From Lutibacter maritimus (GTDB taxonomy: Bacteria; Bacteroidota; Bacteroidia; Flavobacteriales; Flavobacteriaceae): a stretch of 64,000 nucleotides of DNA. Shown piece by piece: positions 1 through 9,358 of this stretch. Under the pieces are notes generated by a model, which saw nothing but the letters and a program-made list of their open reading frames with translations, was not told the origin of the DNA and ran no database searches. Location of the stretch: contig NZ_FOZP01000003.1 of NCBI RefSeq assembly GCF_900116115.1, positions 346,345 to 410,344 on the forward strand. The letters run 5' to 3'. Made by a program: the position numbers and the translations under genes. Position 1 is the stretch's first letter, and each line of letters begins with the position of its first letter.

Positions 1-567
1 GCAATTTCTGATGTATTATTTGGAACAGTAAATCCATCAGGTAAAATTACTGCAACTTTTCCGCGTAGTGTAGGGCAAATTCCTATTTATTATAGTTACA
101 AAAATACTGGTAGACCATTAGATAATACTGAAGGAAAATTTGTGAAATTCCTTTCAAATTATATTGATGAAAGAAATGAACCACTATTCCCTTTTGGCTA
201 TGGTTTAAGTTATACCAGTTTTAAATATGACAATATAAAACTTAGTTCTGATAAATTATCAGAAAATCAATCAATAACAGCTTCTGTTGATGTAACAAAT
301 ACTGGTAATTATGATGGTAAAGAAATTGTGCAATTATATATCAGAGATTTAGTAGGATCAGTAACTAGACCTGTTAAAGAATTAAAAGGATTTCAAAAAA
401 TAGAATTAAAAAAAGGCGAAACTAAAAAAGTAACATTTACAATTACAATTGAAGATTTAAAATTCTACAATTCCAATTTAAGTTTTGAGGCTGAACCTGG
501 GGATTTTGAAGTTTTTATAGGAACAAATTCATCAGAAAATTTAAAATCTACTTTTAAACTTCTTTAA
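1..567 (+). CDS. Glycoside hydrolase family 3 beta-glucosidase-like protein, C-terminal part (5' end outside window)
   Basis: The reading frame is open from base 1, so this is the last 188 residues of a longer protein. The start of the visible part (PSGKITATFPRSVGQIP) and the following FPFGYGLSYT motif are typical of the GH3 C-terminal alpha/beta domain. The last 110 residues or so match the fibronectin type III-like domain that closes BglX-type GH3 enzymes (DVTNTGNYDGKEIVQLYI). These enzymes remove terminal beta-linked glucose or xylose from oligosaccharides, usually in the periplasm. The catalytic residues and signal peptide lie outside the window. It is 20 bases upstream of a GH43-like gene on the same strand, fitting a PUL operon. 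The family call is firm; the substrate is not readable. Confidence 0.9.
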   Translation, partial: AISDVLFGTVNPSGKITATFPRSVGQIPIYYSYKNTGRPLDNTEGKFVKFLSNYIDERNEPLFPFGYGLSYTSFKYDNIKLSSDKLSENQSITASVDVTNTGNYDGKEIVQLYIRDLVGSVTRPVKELKGFQKIELKKGETKKVTFTITIEDLKFYNSNLSFEAEPGDFEVFIGTNSSENLKSTFKLL

Positions 568-587
568 TAATTTAATAAACTCAACTA

Positions 588-2360
588 ATGGTGCGCAAAA
601 TAAAGATTGTTAAAATAACATTGATTATTACAATATTAATTTCAATAACTTCAATAAAAGCTCAGCAAAAAACATATTGTAACCCTATAAATATTGATTA
701 TGGTTATACCCCTATTCCAAATTTTTCAGAACAAGGTAAACACAGAGCTACTGCCGATCCAGTTATTGTTAATTTTAAAGGAAAATATTTTTTATTTTCA
801 ACAAATCAATGGGGTTATTGGTGGAGCAACAACATGCTTAACTGGAATTTTGTATCTAGAAAATTTTTATTACCTCAACATAAGGTTTACGATGAATTAT
901 GTGCACCAGCAGTATTTGTTATGAAGGATGAAATGTATGTAATTGGCTCTACACATGGTCCAACTTTTCCTATTTGGAAGAGCAAAAATCCAACAAAAGA
1001 TGAATGGGAAATTGCAGTTGATTCATTAAAAGTTGGCGCATGGGATCCAGGATTTTTATATGATCAAGAAAAAGATAAGTTATTTTTATATTGGGGATCT
1101 AGTAATCAATTTCCACTATTAGGTACAGAAATTAATACCAAAACATTACAATCTGAAGGTTATGTAAAACCTTTAATTTCTTTACAACCTGAGGATCATG
1201 GATGGGAGCGTTTTGGCGAATATAATGATAATTCTTTTTTACAACCTTTTATGGAAGGTGCTTGGGTTACAAAATATAACAATAAATATTACCTACAATA
1301 TGGTGCTCCTGCAACGGAATTTAGTGGTTATGCAGATGGTGTTTATGTTAGTAACAGCCCATTAGATGGATTTGCATATCAATCACATAATCCATTTGCA
1401 TATAAACCTGGAGGATTTGCAAGAGGCGCTGGTCATGGTGCAACATATCAAGATAATTTTGGTGAATGGTGGCACGTTTCGACTATTATTTTAGGAGTTA
1501 AAAATAATTTTGAAAGAAGAATTGGCATTTGGCCTGCAGGTTTTGATAAAGATGATGTGTTATATTGCAATACCGCATATGGAGATTACCCAACCTATTT
1601 ATCTAAAGAAAAAGCTAACCATATGGAAGGATTATTTTCAGGTTGGATGCTTTTAAACTATAATAAACCAGTACAAGTATCTTCAACTTTAGGAGGTTAT
1701 CAGGCAAATTATGCTGTAGATGAAAATATGAAAACATATTGGTGTGCAGAAACAGGAGATAAAGGTGAATGGTTACAAACAGATTTGGGGGAGATTTCAA
1801 CAATTAATGCTATTCAAATTAATTATGCCGATCAAGATGTTGAATTTTTAGGGAAAACAATTGGCACTTTCCATCAATATAAAATTTACAGTTCAAATGA
1901 TAATAAAAAATGGAAGATTGCAATTGATAAAAGTAAAAATACAACTGATGTTCCACATGATTATATTGAATTAGAAAAACCTATAAAAGCTCGTTATTTA
2001 AAATTAGAAAACATTACTATGCCTACTGGTAAGTTTGCCATTAGTGGATTTAGAGTGTTTGGAAAAGGAAATGGTGAAGTACCAAAACCTGTTGAAAAAT
2101 TTATAGTACTACGCGCATCTGCAAAAAAATATGGTGAAAGAAGAAGTTCATGGATTCGTTGGCAACAAAATAACGATGCTGATGGTTATGTAATTTATTT
2201 TGGTAAATCTGCCGATAAATTATATGGCAGTATTATGGTTTATGGACAAAATGATTATTTTTTCACTGGAATGGATAGAACAGATGCTTACTATTTTCAA
2301 ATAGAGGCATTTAATAATAATGGCATTTCTGTAAGATCTGAGGTTGTTTTTTGCGAGTAA
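588..2360 (+). CDS. Secreted GH43-like glycosidase with F5/8 type C (discoidin) module
   Basis: A 590-residue protein with a signal peptide at about residues 1-25. The N-terminal 330 residues look like a five-bladed GH43-type fold: an early ADP motif (D57), a second acidic site in GAWDPGF (about residue 153) and a glutamate in MEGAWVTKY (about 225). These resemble the three acidic active-site positions of the clan. Residues about 350-495 resemble an F5/8 type C carbohydrate-binding module, and the last 90 are fibronectin III-like. Family members act on arabinose, xylose or galactose linkages. It follows the GH3 gene closely on the same strand and probably shares its transcript. The exact subfamily and substrate are inference. 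Confidence 0.8.
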   Translation: MVRKIKIVKITLIITILISITSIKAQQKTYCNPINIDYGYTPIPNFSEQGKHRATADPVIVNFKGKYFLFSTNQWGYWWSNNMLNWNFVSRKFLLPQHKVYDELCAPAVFVMKDEMYVIGSTHGPTFPIWKSKNPTKDEWEIAVDSLKVGAWDPGFLYDQEKDKLFLYWGSSNQFPLLGTEINTKTLQSEGYVKPLISLQPEDHGWERFGEYNDNSFLQPFMEGAWVTKYNNKYYLQYGAPATEFSGYADGVYVSNSPLDGFAYQSHNPFAYKPGGFARGAGHGATYQDNFGEWWHVSTIILGVKNNFERRIGIWPAGFDKDDVLYCNTAYGDYPTYLSKEKANHMEGLFSGWMLLNYNKPVQVSSTLGGYQANYAVDENMKTYWCAETGDKGEWLQTDLGEISTINAIQINYADQDVEFLGKTIGTFHQYKIYSSNDNKKWKIAIDKSKNTTDVPHDYIELEKPIKARYLKLENITMPTGKFAISGFRVFGKGNGEVPKPVEKFIVLRASAKKYGERRSSWIRWQQNNDADGYVIYFGKSADKLYGSIMVYGQNDYFFTGMDRTDAYYFQIEAFNNNGISVRSEVVFCE

Positions 2361-2374
2361 AATAAAATTTATAA

Positions 2375-3565
2375 TTATGCCTTAAAGTTTTTAGTAACAA
2401 TTTTTTTAATTGAATTGTTTAGAGCAGTTAAACCTTTATAGCTAGTGTGTTCTAAAATTATTATAACCAAATCTTCTTCAGGATATCTTGTTAAAGAGGT
2501 ACTAAATCCATTCCAATTTCCGTGATGATAAATTGCTTTTTCATCTCTTTCATCAATTCTAAATCCAAAACCATATGGTATTTTTCTCCCATTAATAGTT
2601 TCTCCTTTTGAATACATTAAATTTAAAGATTCTTCAGAAAGTATCAATCCATTATTTAATCCTAATGTCCATTTTAACAAATCTTCACAAGTAGAATATA
2701 CATTTTTATCACCTACAATTGCATCATTTAAAGATTTATTAATTCTAAAATGCTTCCAACCTTTCACTAATTTATATCCATCTAATTGGTTTGTTCTAAC
2801 ACTATCCATTTCAAAGCTATAAACAAATGAATCTTTCATTTGAAGAGGCTCAAATATGTTTTGCTTTATAAAATCTCCAAAACTCAAACCTGATACTTTT
2901 TCAACTATTGATGCTAAAACAAAATATCCGGTATTTGAATAATCAAATTTTTGACCTGGTGAAAAAAATCTTTGAACATTTACAGAATCTAACAACTGCA
3001 TCATTTCACTATTTGTAGGTGGTTTTTGCTGTTTCCACTTATTATCTGTCACCCAAAAATACTTTGGCAATCCGGCTGTATGATTTAATAAATTTTTTAT
3101 AGTAACATTTTCATACGGAAAATTGGGAAAATAATTATTCACCAAATCGTTTAACTGCACTTGATTTCTCTCATACAACAACATAATTGCCGCAGCCGTA
3201 AATTGCTTACTAACAGATGCTAATTGAAAAGTAAAGCCATCATTTAAAGGCTCTTTTCTATTGAAATTTGCGTAACCAATTTGGTTTTCATACAATATTT
3301 TACCATTTTTAGCTACCAATAAAGATCCATGAAAATCGTTTCTTTTGTGAACTCTTTGTAATAATGAATCTAATTTTAGACTCACATATTTACTTTCATT
3401 TTTAGAATAATGCTCAATTACAATTGATGTAGCTTTCTCAGTATCTTTGACTGATGAACTAATTACCTTCTTACTATTTTCGGAAGATCCAGACCTTGCG
3501 CTGAGTATAAAAATTGACAAAGTAATTACTAAAACTGGGGGTAAATATTTATAAGAAATCTTCAA
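2375..3565 (-). CDS. Serine hydrolase, beta-lactamase/CubicO family
   Basis: A 396-residue exported protein with a hydrophobic N-terminal segment at about residues 9-22. The class C beta-lactamase-type active site is visible: SxxK at S117-K120 (SVSK), the YSN motif near residue 210 and an HHG motif near residue 343 that replaces the usual KTG. This family includes D-alanyl-D-alanine carboxypeptidases, esterases and peptidases; resistance function should not be assumed. The frame has no ATG before the active site, so the TTG at 3565 is the likely start, giving a good signal peptide. It lies opposite to the PUL genes and ends 14 bases from the GH43-like gene in convergent orientation, so it may be an insertion into the locus rather than part of it. 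Confidence 0.85.
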   Translation of the reverse strand: MKISYKYLPPVLVITLSIFILSARSGSSENSKKVISSSVKDTEKATSIVIEHYSKNESKYVSLKLDSLLQRVHKRNDFHGSLLVAKNGKILYENQIGYANFNRKEPLNDGFTFQLASVSKQFTAAAIMLLYERNQVQLNDLVNNYFPNFPYENVTIKNLLNHTAGLPKYFWVTDNKWKQQKPPTNSEMMQLLDSVNVQRFFSPGQKFDYSNTGYFVLASIVEKVSGLSFGDFIKQNIFEPLQMKDSFVYSFEMDSVRTNQLDGYKLVKGWKHFRINKSLNDAIVGDKNVYSTCEDLLKWTLGLNNGLILSEESLNLMYSKGETINGRKIPYGFGFRIDERDEKAIYHHGNWNGFSTSLTRYPEEDLVIIILEHTSYKGLTALNNSIKKIVTKNFKA

Positions 3566-3972
3566 AAGTTTAATATTGGGGTTTATTTAAAGGTCGCAAT
3601 TTAAGCATCCAAATTAATATTTCAAAAGGTTGCGATATATTTAACTTATTTTTTTAGATTTTAAAATAACTATAGATGTTTATGTATTTGTAATAACTTA
3701 TTTTGTTCATCTCAATTATTTAATTTCATTTAACATACAGGTATAAAAAGAAAGGAATGCAAAAAAACTAGAACATTAGTACTTTTAAATAAAATCTACC
3801 ATTTCATTGGTTAAGCGTGTAGAAAGGTTTTCACTACCATTTTTATGTTACAATTTTTACTATGTTTCTTTTTTATTACTTAAAATTATTTATTGTTTTG
3901 ATAGCTATGAAATTGTTTAAAAAAAATTACATTAGCAATAAATTCAAACTTTTTTAATCAATTTAAAAAAAT
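3566..3972. other. Intergenic region between divergent serine hydrolase and sigma factor genes
   Basis: About 400 AT-rich bases without a supportable gene. It must contain the promoters of the two divergent genes, but no clear TAnnTTTG element was found for the sigma factor. A short inverted repeat, TCGCAA at 3594-3599 and TTGCGA at 3630-3635, lies just upstream of the serine hydrolase start and could be an operator; this is weak. Confidence 0.5.
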
Positions 3973-4527
3973 ATGAGATTAAATGATTCTAAAATACTAG
4001 AAAAATTAAAAAAAGAAGATTATTCTGGCTATAGAATTTTATTTGATCAATATTATAAACCACTTTGTATATATTCATTAAAATATTGCGATTCATTTAG
4101 TCAAGCAGAAGATATTGTTCAAGAGTTATTTGTAAAGTTTTGGAATGATAAATTATATATGAAATTAAATGGAAGTATTGGACCATACCTTTTTAAATCT
4201 GTAAAAAATAATACATTACTATTTATTAAAGATAAAGGTAAGTATCAATTTGAAGATATTGAAAATCAATTGAATCAACTGATGGAAGATGAAATAATAG
4301 ATTTTGAAAATATTGAAAAAGAAAAAATTAAAATATACCAAGAAATTGAAGCTCTACCTGAAAAATGTAAAGAAGTATTTAAGGCAATAGTTATTGAAAA
4401 TTTAAAATACAAAGAAGTTGCTGAACAACTTGGGGTTTCAGTAAATACTATTAAAACACATTACTCGAGAGCTTTAAAACAGCTTAGACATTCCTTAGAC
4501 ATTATTATACTTTTATTCTTAGTTTAA
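3973..4527 (+). CDS. ECF RNA polymerase sigma-70 factor (Bacteroidota PUL type)
   Basis: A 184-residue ECF sigma factor with the usual two domains. Region 2 lies at about residues 20-75 (AEDIVQELFVKFW), and region 4 with a helix-turn-helix at about 130-175 (LPEKCKEVF, then YKEVAEQLGVSVNTIKTH). It directs RNA polymerase to a specific promoter, here most likely the one ahead of the SusC gene. It is followed after 76 bases by a FecR-type anti-sigma gene and then a SusC with an N-terminal signalling domain, the standard three-part cell-surface signalling arrangement. The length is normal for the family. The C-terminus ends in a hydrophobic IIILLFLV stretch, slightly unusual but seen in short ECF factors. 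Confidence 0.93.
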   Translation: MRLNDSKILEKLKKEDYSGYRILFDQYYKPLCIYSLKYCDSFSQAEDIVQELFVKFWNDKLYMKLNGSIGPYLFKSVKNNTLLFIKDKGKYQFEDIENQLNQLMEDEIIDFENIEKEKIKIYQEIEALPEKCKEVFKAIVIENLKYKEVAEQLGVSVNTIKTHYSRALKQLRHSLDIIILLFLV

Positions 4528-4603
4528 AAAATAATTAAAATTTCTTTCACCCATTTTTAGCATTATGCAATACTATTAATATATACAATATTGAGAGTTT
4601 GAA

Positions 4604-5788
4604 ATGCAAGAAAATAATATAAACTTTTTACAACTGATTCAGGATTATTTATTGAAGGAAATAAGTGATAATGATTTTATGCTTTTGAAATCATGGATTT
4701 ATGAAAAACCTGAAAACAAAAAAATATTTGAGGAATATTTACTACTTTATAAAAAAACAAGAGAAATCGCTTTTATTGAAAAAATTGATATTAAGAACTC
4801 TTGGGAAAAAATTGAATCTCGTTTAAATAAACCTAACAAAACACCTAGCTTAATTTTAATAAAATTTAAAAAAACATTTAAATATGTAGCTGTGTTTATT
4901 GCATTTTTAGGAGTTAGCTATTTCTTATTTAATCAAAACAAACCTTCAAGTAATACTCAAAATCAACTAATTATTGCTCAAGAGAGTATTAAACTTGAAC
5001 TTGAAAATGGTGATATTAAAATTATTAGTGCTGATGGTACTGAAAAATTAACAAATAAATCTGGACAAATTGTAGCCGAACAAGCAGGAAATTCTTTAAC
5101 CTATAATAAAAAAAGCAATCATGATATTTTGGAATATAATAAGCTTATTATCCCAAATGGTAAAAAGTTTCAAATTGTTTTATCTGACGGCACAAAAATT
5201 TACTTAAACTCAGGAACAACTTTAAAGTATCCGGTAAAATTTATTGCAGGAAATAATAGACAAGTTTATTTGTTAGAGGGTGAAGCGTATTTTGATGTTG
5301 CAAAAGATGCAAAACATCCATTTATTGTAAATAGTGAAAATATGAATGTGAGAGTTTTAGGAACAGAATTCAACATGTCTTCATATCCTGAAGATAATTC
5401 AATTAACACTGTACTAGTTGAAGGTTCTGTGAGTGTTTTTGAAAAAGAAACATCCTATGATAAAAATACTTCTATAGAATTAAAACCTGGTTTTAAAGCC
5501 TCATGGAATAAAGCTGAAAATAAAGCAGCTATTGATAAAGTAGATGTAAGTATGTATACAGGCTGGGTTGATGGAAAACTAATCTTTAAAAACACCCAAT
5601 TTAAAAATATTATTAAAAAATTGGAAAGACATTACAATGTTACTATAACTAATAATAATCTTAAATTAAATGAACAATATTTTGACGCAACTTTTGATAT
5701 TGAAACCATTGAGCAAGTGTTAAATTCTTTCAATAAAAGTTATAAAATTGAATACAAAATAGAAAATAATCAAATATATATTAACTAA
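4604..5788 (+). CDS. FecR-family anti-sigma factor
   Basis: A 394-residue inner-membrane regulator. The first 85 residues are a cytoplasmic region that would hold the sigma factor. One membrane helix lies at about residues 88-108, followed by the periplasmic FecR domain (IPNGKKFQIVLSDGTKIYLNSG near 188) and a C-terminal DUF4974-type domain (about 315-394, GKLIFKNTQFKNIIKKLERHY). FecR proteins receive a signal from the N-terminal domain of a TonB-dependent transporter and release or activate the cognate ECF sigma factor. It sits between its sigma factor and its transporter, so the partnership is well supported. A structured non-coding leader separates it from the SusC gene. Confidence 0.93.
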   Translation: MQENNINFLQLIQDYLLKEISDNDFMLLKSWIYEKPENKKIFEEYLLLYKKTREIAFIEKIDIKNSWEKIESRLNKPNKTPSLILIKFKKTFKYVAVFIAFLGVSYFLFNQNKPSSNTQNQLIIAQESIKLELENGDIKIISADGTEKLTNKSGQIVAEQAGNSLTYNKKSNHDILEYNKLIIPNGKKFQIVLSDGTKIYLNSGTTLKYPVKFIAGNNRQVYLLEGEAYFDVAKDAKHPFIVNSENMNVRVLGTEFNMSSYPEDNSINTVLVEGSVSVFEKETSYDKNTSIELKPGFKASWNKAENKAAIDKVDVSMYTGWVDGKLIFKNTQFKNIIKKLERHYNVTITNNNLKLNEQYFDATFDIETIEQVLNSFNKSYKIEYKIENNQIYIN

Positions 5789-5830
5789 TTAAATAATTAC
5801 AACCATATGAATTGAAACTATTTTTAAATC

Positions 5831-5896
5831 AATTCACTTTAAATAAAAAAAACGGAAGATGCTACGAACATCTCCCGCTAATAAATAAAGTGAATT
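5831..5896 (+). promoter_or_regulatory. Nested stem-loop in the FecR-SusC intergenic leader
   Basis: An outer 11-base perfect inverted repeat, AATTCACTTTA at 5831-5841 with TAAAGTGAATT at 5886-5896, encloses a second hairpin, CGGAAGATG at 5853-5861 with CATCTCCCG at 5869-5877 (one mismatch, seven-base loop). The structure ends 33 bases before the SusC start codon. No long T run follows the inner hairpin, so it is not a plain intrinsic terminator. It may be a processing or stability element, an antisense RNA target or an attenuator. Confidence 0.6.
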
Positions 5897-5929
5897 AAAT
5901 TATTATTAACCACTAAACAAACCAAATGT

Positions 5930-8900
5930 ATGAAAAATCTTATTAAGAATAAGAGCATGACCTTATTCTCCTTAAAATTTAATTTAAAAATGAAATTAAC
6001 AACATTTTTACTAATTATTTCCATATTTAAAATTGGAGCCAACAACTATGCTCAAAATACCAAAATAACTTTAAACCTTCAAAATGTAACAATTGAAAAA
6101 GTTTTAAATGAAATTGAGGTTAAAACCGACTTTAAATTTCTATTTAATAGGAATGATATTGATATAAACAAAATAGTATCAGTAAATGTTGATAAGGAAA
6201 AAGTAAAAAACATTCTAAATAATATGTTTTTAGATATGCCAGTTTCTTTTGAATTACTTGACAAACAAATTATTATAAAAAAAACACTAGAAATTAAAGA
6301 GAAAAATCAGATTAATTTAATAAAAAATCAACAAATAGAAATTAAAGGTAAAGTTACAGATGCTTTTGGCACTCCACTTCCTGGTGTTAATATTATAATT
6401 GTTGGTACGGTTAAAGGAACTGGAACCGATTTTGATGGAAATTTTACTCTTGAAGCAAAAGAAGGAGATATTATTGAATTTTCTTTTATAGGAATGAAAA
6501 CTGAAAGAGTGACCGTTGGAACATCTACAGTAATCAATGTTAAATTAACTGAGGATTCTGCATCTTTAGATGAAGTGGTAGTAGTCGGTTACGGAACGCA
6601 AAAAAAGAGCGATGTAACAGGTGCTGTTGGTCAAGTTAAAGCTGAAAAATTAACAAAAGTTGTTACCACAAACCCAATGGATGCTTTACAAGGTCAAGTT
6701 TCAGGTGTTTCAGTAACCTCTTCAACTGGTGCTCCAGGTGGAGTTGCAGATATATTAATTAGAGGAATTGGTAGTTTTGGAAATAATCAACCACTCTTTA
6801 TTGTTGATGGTATTCAAGCTGACCCATACTTTATAGATTCCAAAAATATAGAATCTATCGAAGTTTTAAAAGATGCAGCATCAGGTGCAATTTATGGGAC
6901 CAAAGCTGCAAATGGAGTAATCATTATTACAACTAAAATAGGAAAAAAAGGAAAACCAGTTGTTGATTTTGAATCTTCAGTAAGTATTAATACAGCAAGA
7001 GATAGAATGAATCTGTTAGACGCTAACGGCTATGTTAAAGTTCATAAACAAATGTATGAAAATGCAGGAGTAAGCCTTCCTCAATATATTCAAAATCAAC
7101 CAAATGTTAATACAAATTGGATTGATCAAACACATAGAGGTGGACAATTAAGTCTAATGTCCGTTAGAGCTAGTGGAGCAACTGATAATGTTAATTATAG
7201 TGTTGGAGGAAACTTTGCCGATGAAAAAGGATTGTTAATTGGTTCTCAATTTTCAAAAAAAGGAATATTTTCTAATATTGGTATTAACAAAGGAAAATTT
7301 ACTATTAATACGAATTTAAATTATAGTGAAACGTATCAAGAAGCTTATAAATTCTCAATTAGAGAAACCTATTTTATTTCACCGTTAATTCCAGTTTTTG
7401 ATGAATCTAAGGTGTCTGGATATGGATATAGAGATGGAGATATTCCAGATCATAGAAATCCTATTGCAGAAGATCATTTTATTGAAGGATATTCTAAATT
7501 AAAATATTTTTTAGGGAATGTAAGTGTTGGATATGAATTAAAAGAAGGTTTAACAGCCAAAGCAAATTTCTCAGTTTCTAATAGGGCTAATAACAGTTTT
7601 AGTTTTCATAAGCCTTTTAAATCAAGAGATATTGATGATAATCCACAAAATGAATATGCTTTTATTTCAGAATTTAATAGTGAATTCAGACGGATTAATC
7701 AAGAATACATTTTAAATTATAAGTTTGATGTTGATAAACATTCAATTGATTTATTAGCAGGTTATCAAAGAATTTCCGAACCTTATAAAGAAGCATATGT
7801 TCAAGCAGAAGGTTATAAAATTGAAAGTGAGATTGTAAATGGAGAAATAGTTGATACTAAAGTTCCAGCACTTATTTTAGATTCAAATTTCAAAACCTTA
7901 AATGCTTTTAGTGATGGAACTTATTCAGGAAGAGGAACAAATGCAGAATATAGTTTAGTATCACAATTTGGTAGAGTAAACTATTCTTTTGATAGCAAAT
8001 ATTTATTGCAAGCTTCTCTTCGTAGAGATGGTAGTTCTAAATTTGGTAAAAATAATCAATATGGGGTTTTTCCTTCATTTGCTTTAGGCTGGAAAATTAC
8101 GGAAGAAGACTTTATGAAAAATCAAGATGTTTTTGAATTTTTAAAACTGAGATATAGCTGGGGACAAGCAGGTAATGATAGTGCTCTAGGATATTATGAT
8201 TATGTTGCACTTATTTCTCAAGGTAAAAGTCAAGATGATGGTGGTTATGTTTTCGGAAACCCACAAACTTCTTATATTGGAAGTATAGCTAGAGACTTAC
8301 AAAATGATGATTTACAGTGGGAAACAAATACATCTTCAAATATAGGGATGGATTTTAGTTCATTAGAAAGCAAGTTAAAAGGTTCTTTAAATTATTATTA
8401 TACAACAACTTCAGATTTGCTTATTACAAAAGTTGTTTCACCTTCCGCAGGAATTAATAACCCAATTGTTAACGTTGGAGAATTTGTAAATAAAGGTTTT
8501 GAATTTGAACTAGGTTTTATTAATAACTATAATAATTTTAATTATTCTGCATTTGCAACGTTTACCACTATAAATAGTGAAGTTACTAAATTAAGTACAT
8601 CAGATCAGGTTTTATATGGGGATGGACTAAAATTTGGTTCTGACCATTTTGTAAATCAAACAAAAGTTGGTTATGAACCTGGCGCTTTCTTTTTACCAGT
8701 TGCTGATGGAATATTTCAAAATCAAGTAGAAATCGAAGCTCACGAAGCTCAGCCAGATGCAGCTCCTGGAGATATTAGATTCATTGATCAAAATCATGAT
8801 GGAGAAATCAATGAGGCTGATGAAACATACCAAGGTACAGCAATACCAAAATTTGAATATAGCTTAAACCTATCAGCTGATTATAACAATTTTGATTTTA

Positions 8901-9337
8901 GCATATTTTTTCAAGGAGTTGGAGGTAATAAAATTTACAATGGTAACAGTTTTGAAATGTTAGGAATGGATGTTGGTAAAAATTTTAGAACTGAAACTTT
9001 AAATGCTTGGACACCACAAAATACGAATACAAATATTCCAAGAGCCGTTCTTGGAGATCCAAATCAAAATAATAGAGCATCTACTAGATTTTTAGAAGAT
9101 GGAGGTTATTTAAGAGTTAAAACTATACAAGTTGGGTATTCTCTTCCTTCAGAAGTTGTTGAAAGTTTAGATATCAGTAAATTTAGAGTCTACATAACTG
9201 GTCAAAATCTATTTACGTTTACAAATTACAGTGGTTTAGATCCAGAAGTTGCGGGAGATATATTATCAAGAGGTATTGATAGAACGTTATATCCAAAATA
9301 CAAATCGTTAATATTTGGGTTACAACTAAAATTTTAA
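5930..9337 (+). CDS. SusC/RagA-family TonB-linked outer membrane transporter with N-terminal STN signalling domain
   Basis: A 1135-residue outer membrane transporter. After a long signal peptide (hydrophobic core about residues 22-37) comes an STN domain at about 48-115, which contacts FecR in the periplasm. A carboxypeptidase-regulatory-like domain follows at about 135-210 (GKVTDAFGTPLPGVNI), then a plug beginning near DEVVVVGYGTQKKSDVTGAV, and a beta-barrel ending in a terminal phenylalanine (GLQLKF). It imports oligosaccharides through the outer membrane with TonB energy, capped by its SusD partner encoded 21 bases downstream. The STN domain and the adjacent sigma/FecR pair show that it also acts as the ligand sensor for the locus. 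The glycan is not readable from sequence. Confidence 0.96.
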   Translation: MKNLIKNKSMTLFSLKFNLKMKLTTFLLIISIFKIGANNYAQNTKITLNLQNVTIEKVLNEIEVKTDFKFLFNRNDIDINKIVSVNVDKEKVKNILNNMFLDMPVSFELLDKQIIIKKTLEIKEKNQINLIKNQQIEIKGKVTDAFGTPLPGVNIIIVGTVKGTGTDFDGNFTLEAKEGDIIEFSFIGMKTERVTVGTSTVINVKLTEDSASLDEVVVVGYGTQKKSDVTGAVGQVKAEKLTKVVTTNPMDALQGQVSGVSVTSSTGAPGGVADILIRGIGSFGNNQPLFIVDGIQADPYFIDSKNIESIEVLKDAASGAIYGTKAANGVIIITTKIGKKGKPVVDFESSVSINTARDRMNLLDANGYVKVHKQMYENAGVSLPQYIQNQPNVNTNWIDQTHRGGQLSLMSVRASGATDNVNYSVGGNFADEKGLLIGSQFSKKGIFSNIGINKGKFTINTNLNYSETYQEAYKFSIRETYFISPLIPVFDESKVSGYGYRDGDIPDHRNPIAEDHFIEGYSKLKYFLGNVSVGYELKEGLTAKANFSVSNRANNSFSFHKPFKSRDIDDNPQNEYAFISEFNSEFRRINQEYILNYKFDVDKHSIDLLAGYQRISEPYKEAYVQAEGYKIESEIVNGEIVDTKVPALILDSNFKTLNAFSDGTYSGRGTNAEYSLVSQFGRVNYSFDSKYLLQASLRRDGSSKFGKNNQYGVFPSFALGWKITEEDFMKNQDVFEFLKLRYSWGQAGNDSALGYYDYVALISQGKSQDDGGYVFGNPQTSYIGSIARDLQNDDLQWETNTSSNIGMDFSSLESKLKGSLNYYYTTTSDLLITKVVSPSAGINNPIVNVGEFVNKGFEFELGFINNYNNFNYSAFATFTTINSEVTKLSTSDQVLYGDGLKFGSDHFVNQTKVGYEPGAFFLPVADGIFQNQVEIEAHEAQPDAAPGDIRFIDQNHDGEINEADETYQGTAIPKFEYSLNLSADYNNFDFSIFFQGVGGNKIYNGNSFEMLGMDVGKNFRTETLNAWTPQNTNTNIPRAVLGDPNQNNRASTRFLEDGGYLRVKTIQVGYSLPSEVVESLDISKFRVYITGQNLFTFTNYSGLDPEVAGDILSRGIDRTLYPKYKSLIFGLQLKF

Positions 9338-9358
9338 AAACAACTTAAAAATATAAAA

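Noticed and set aside
2375..3565. Antibiotic-resistance beta-lactamase
   Set aside because: Only the SxxK and YxN motifs are shared; the third motif is HHG, and the family is broad. A resistance function has no support.
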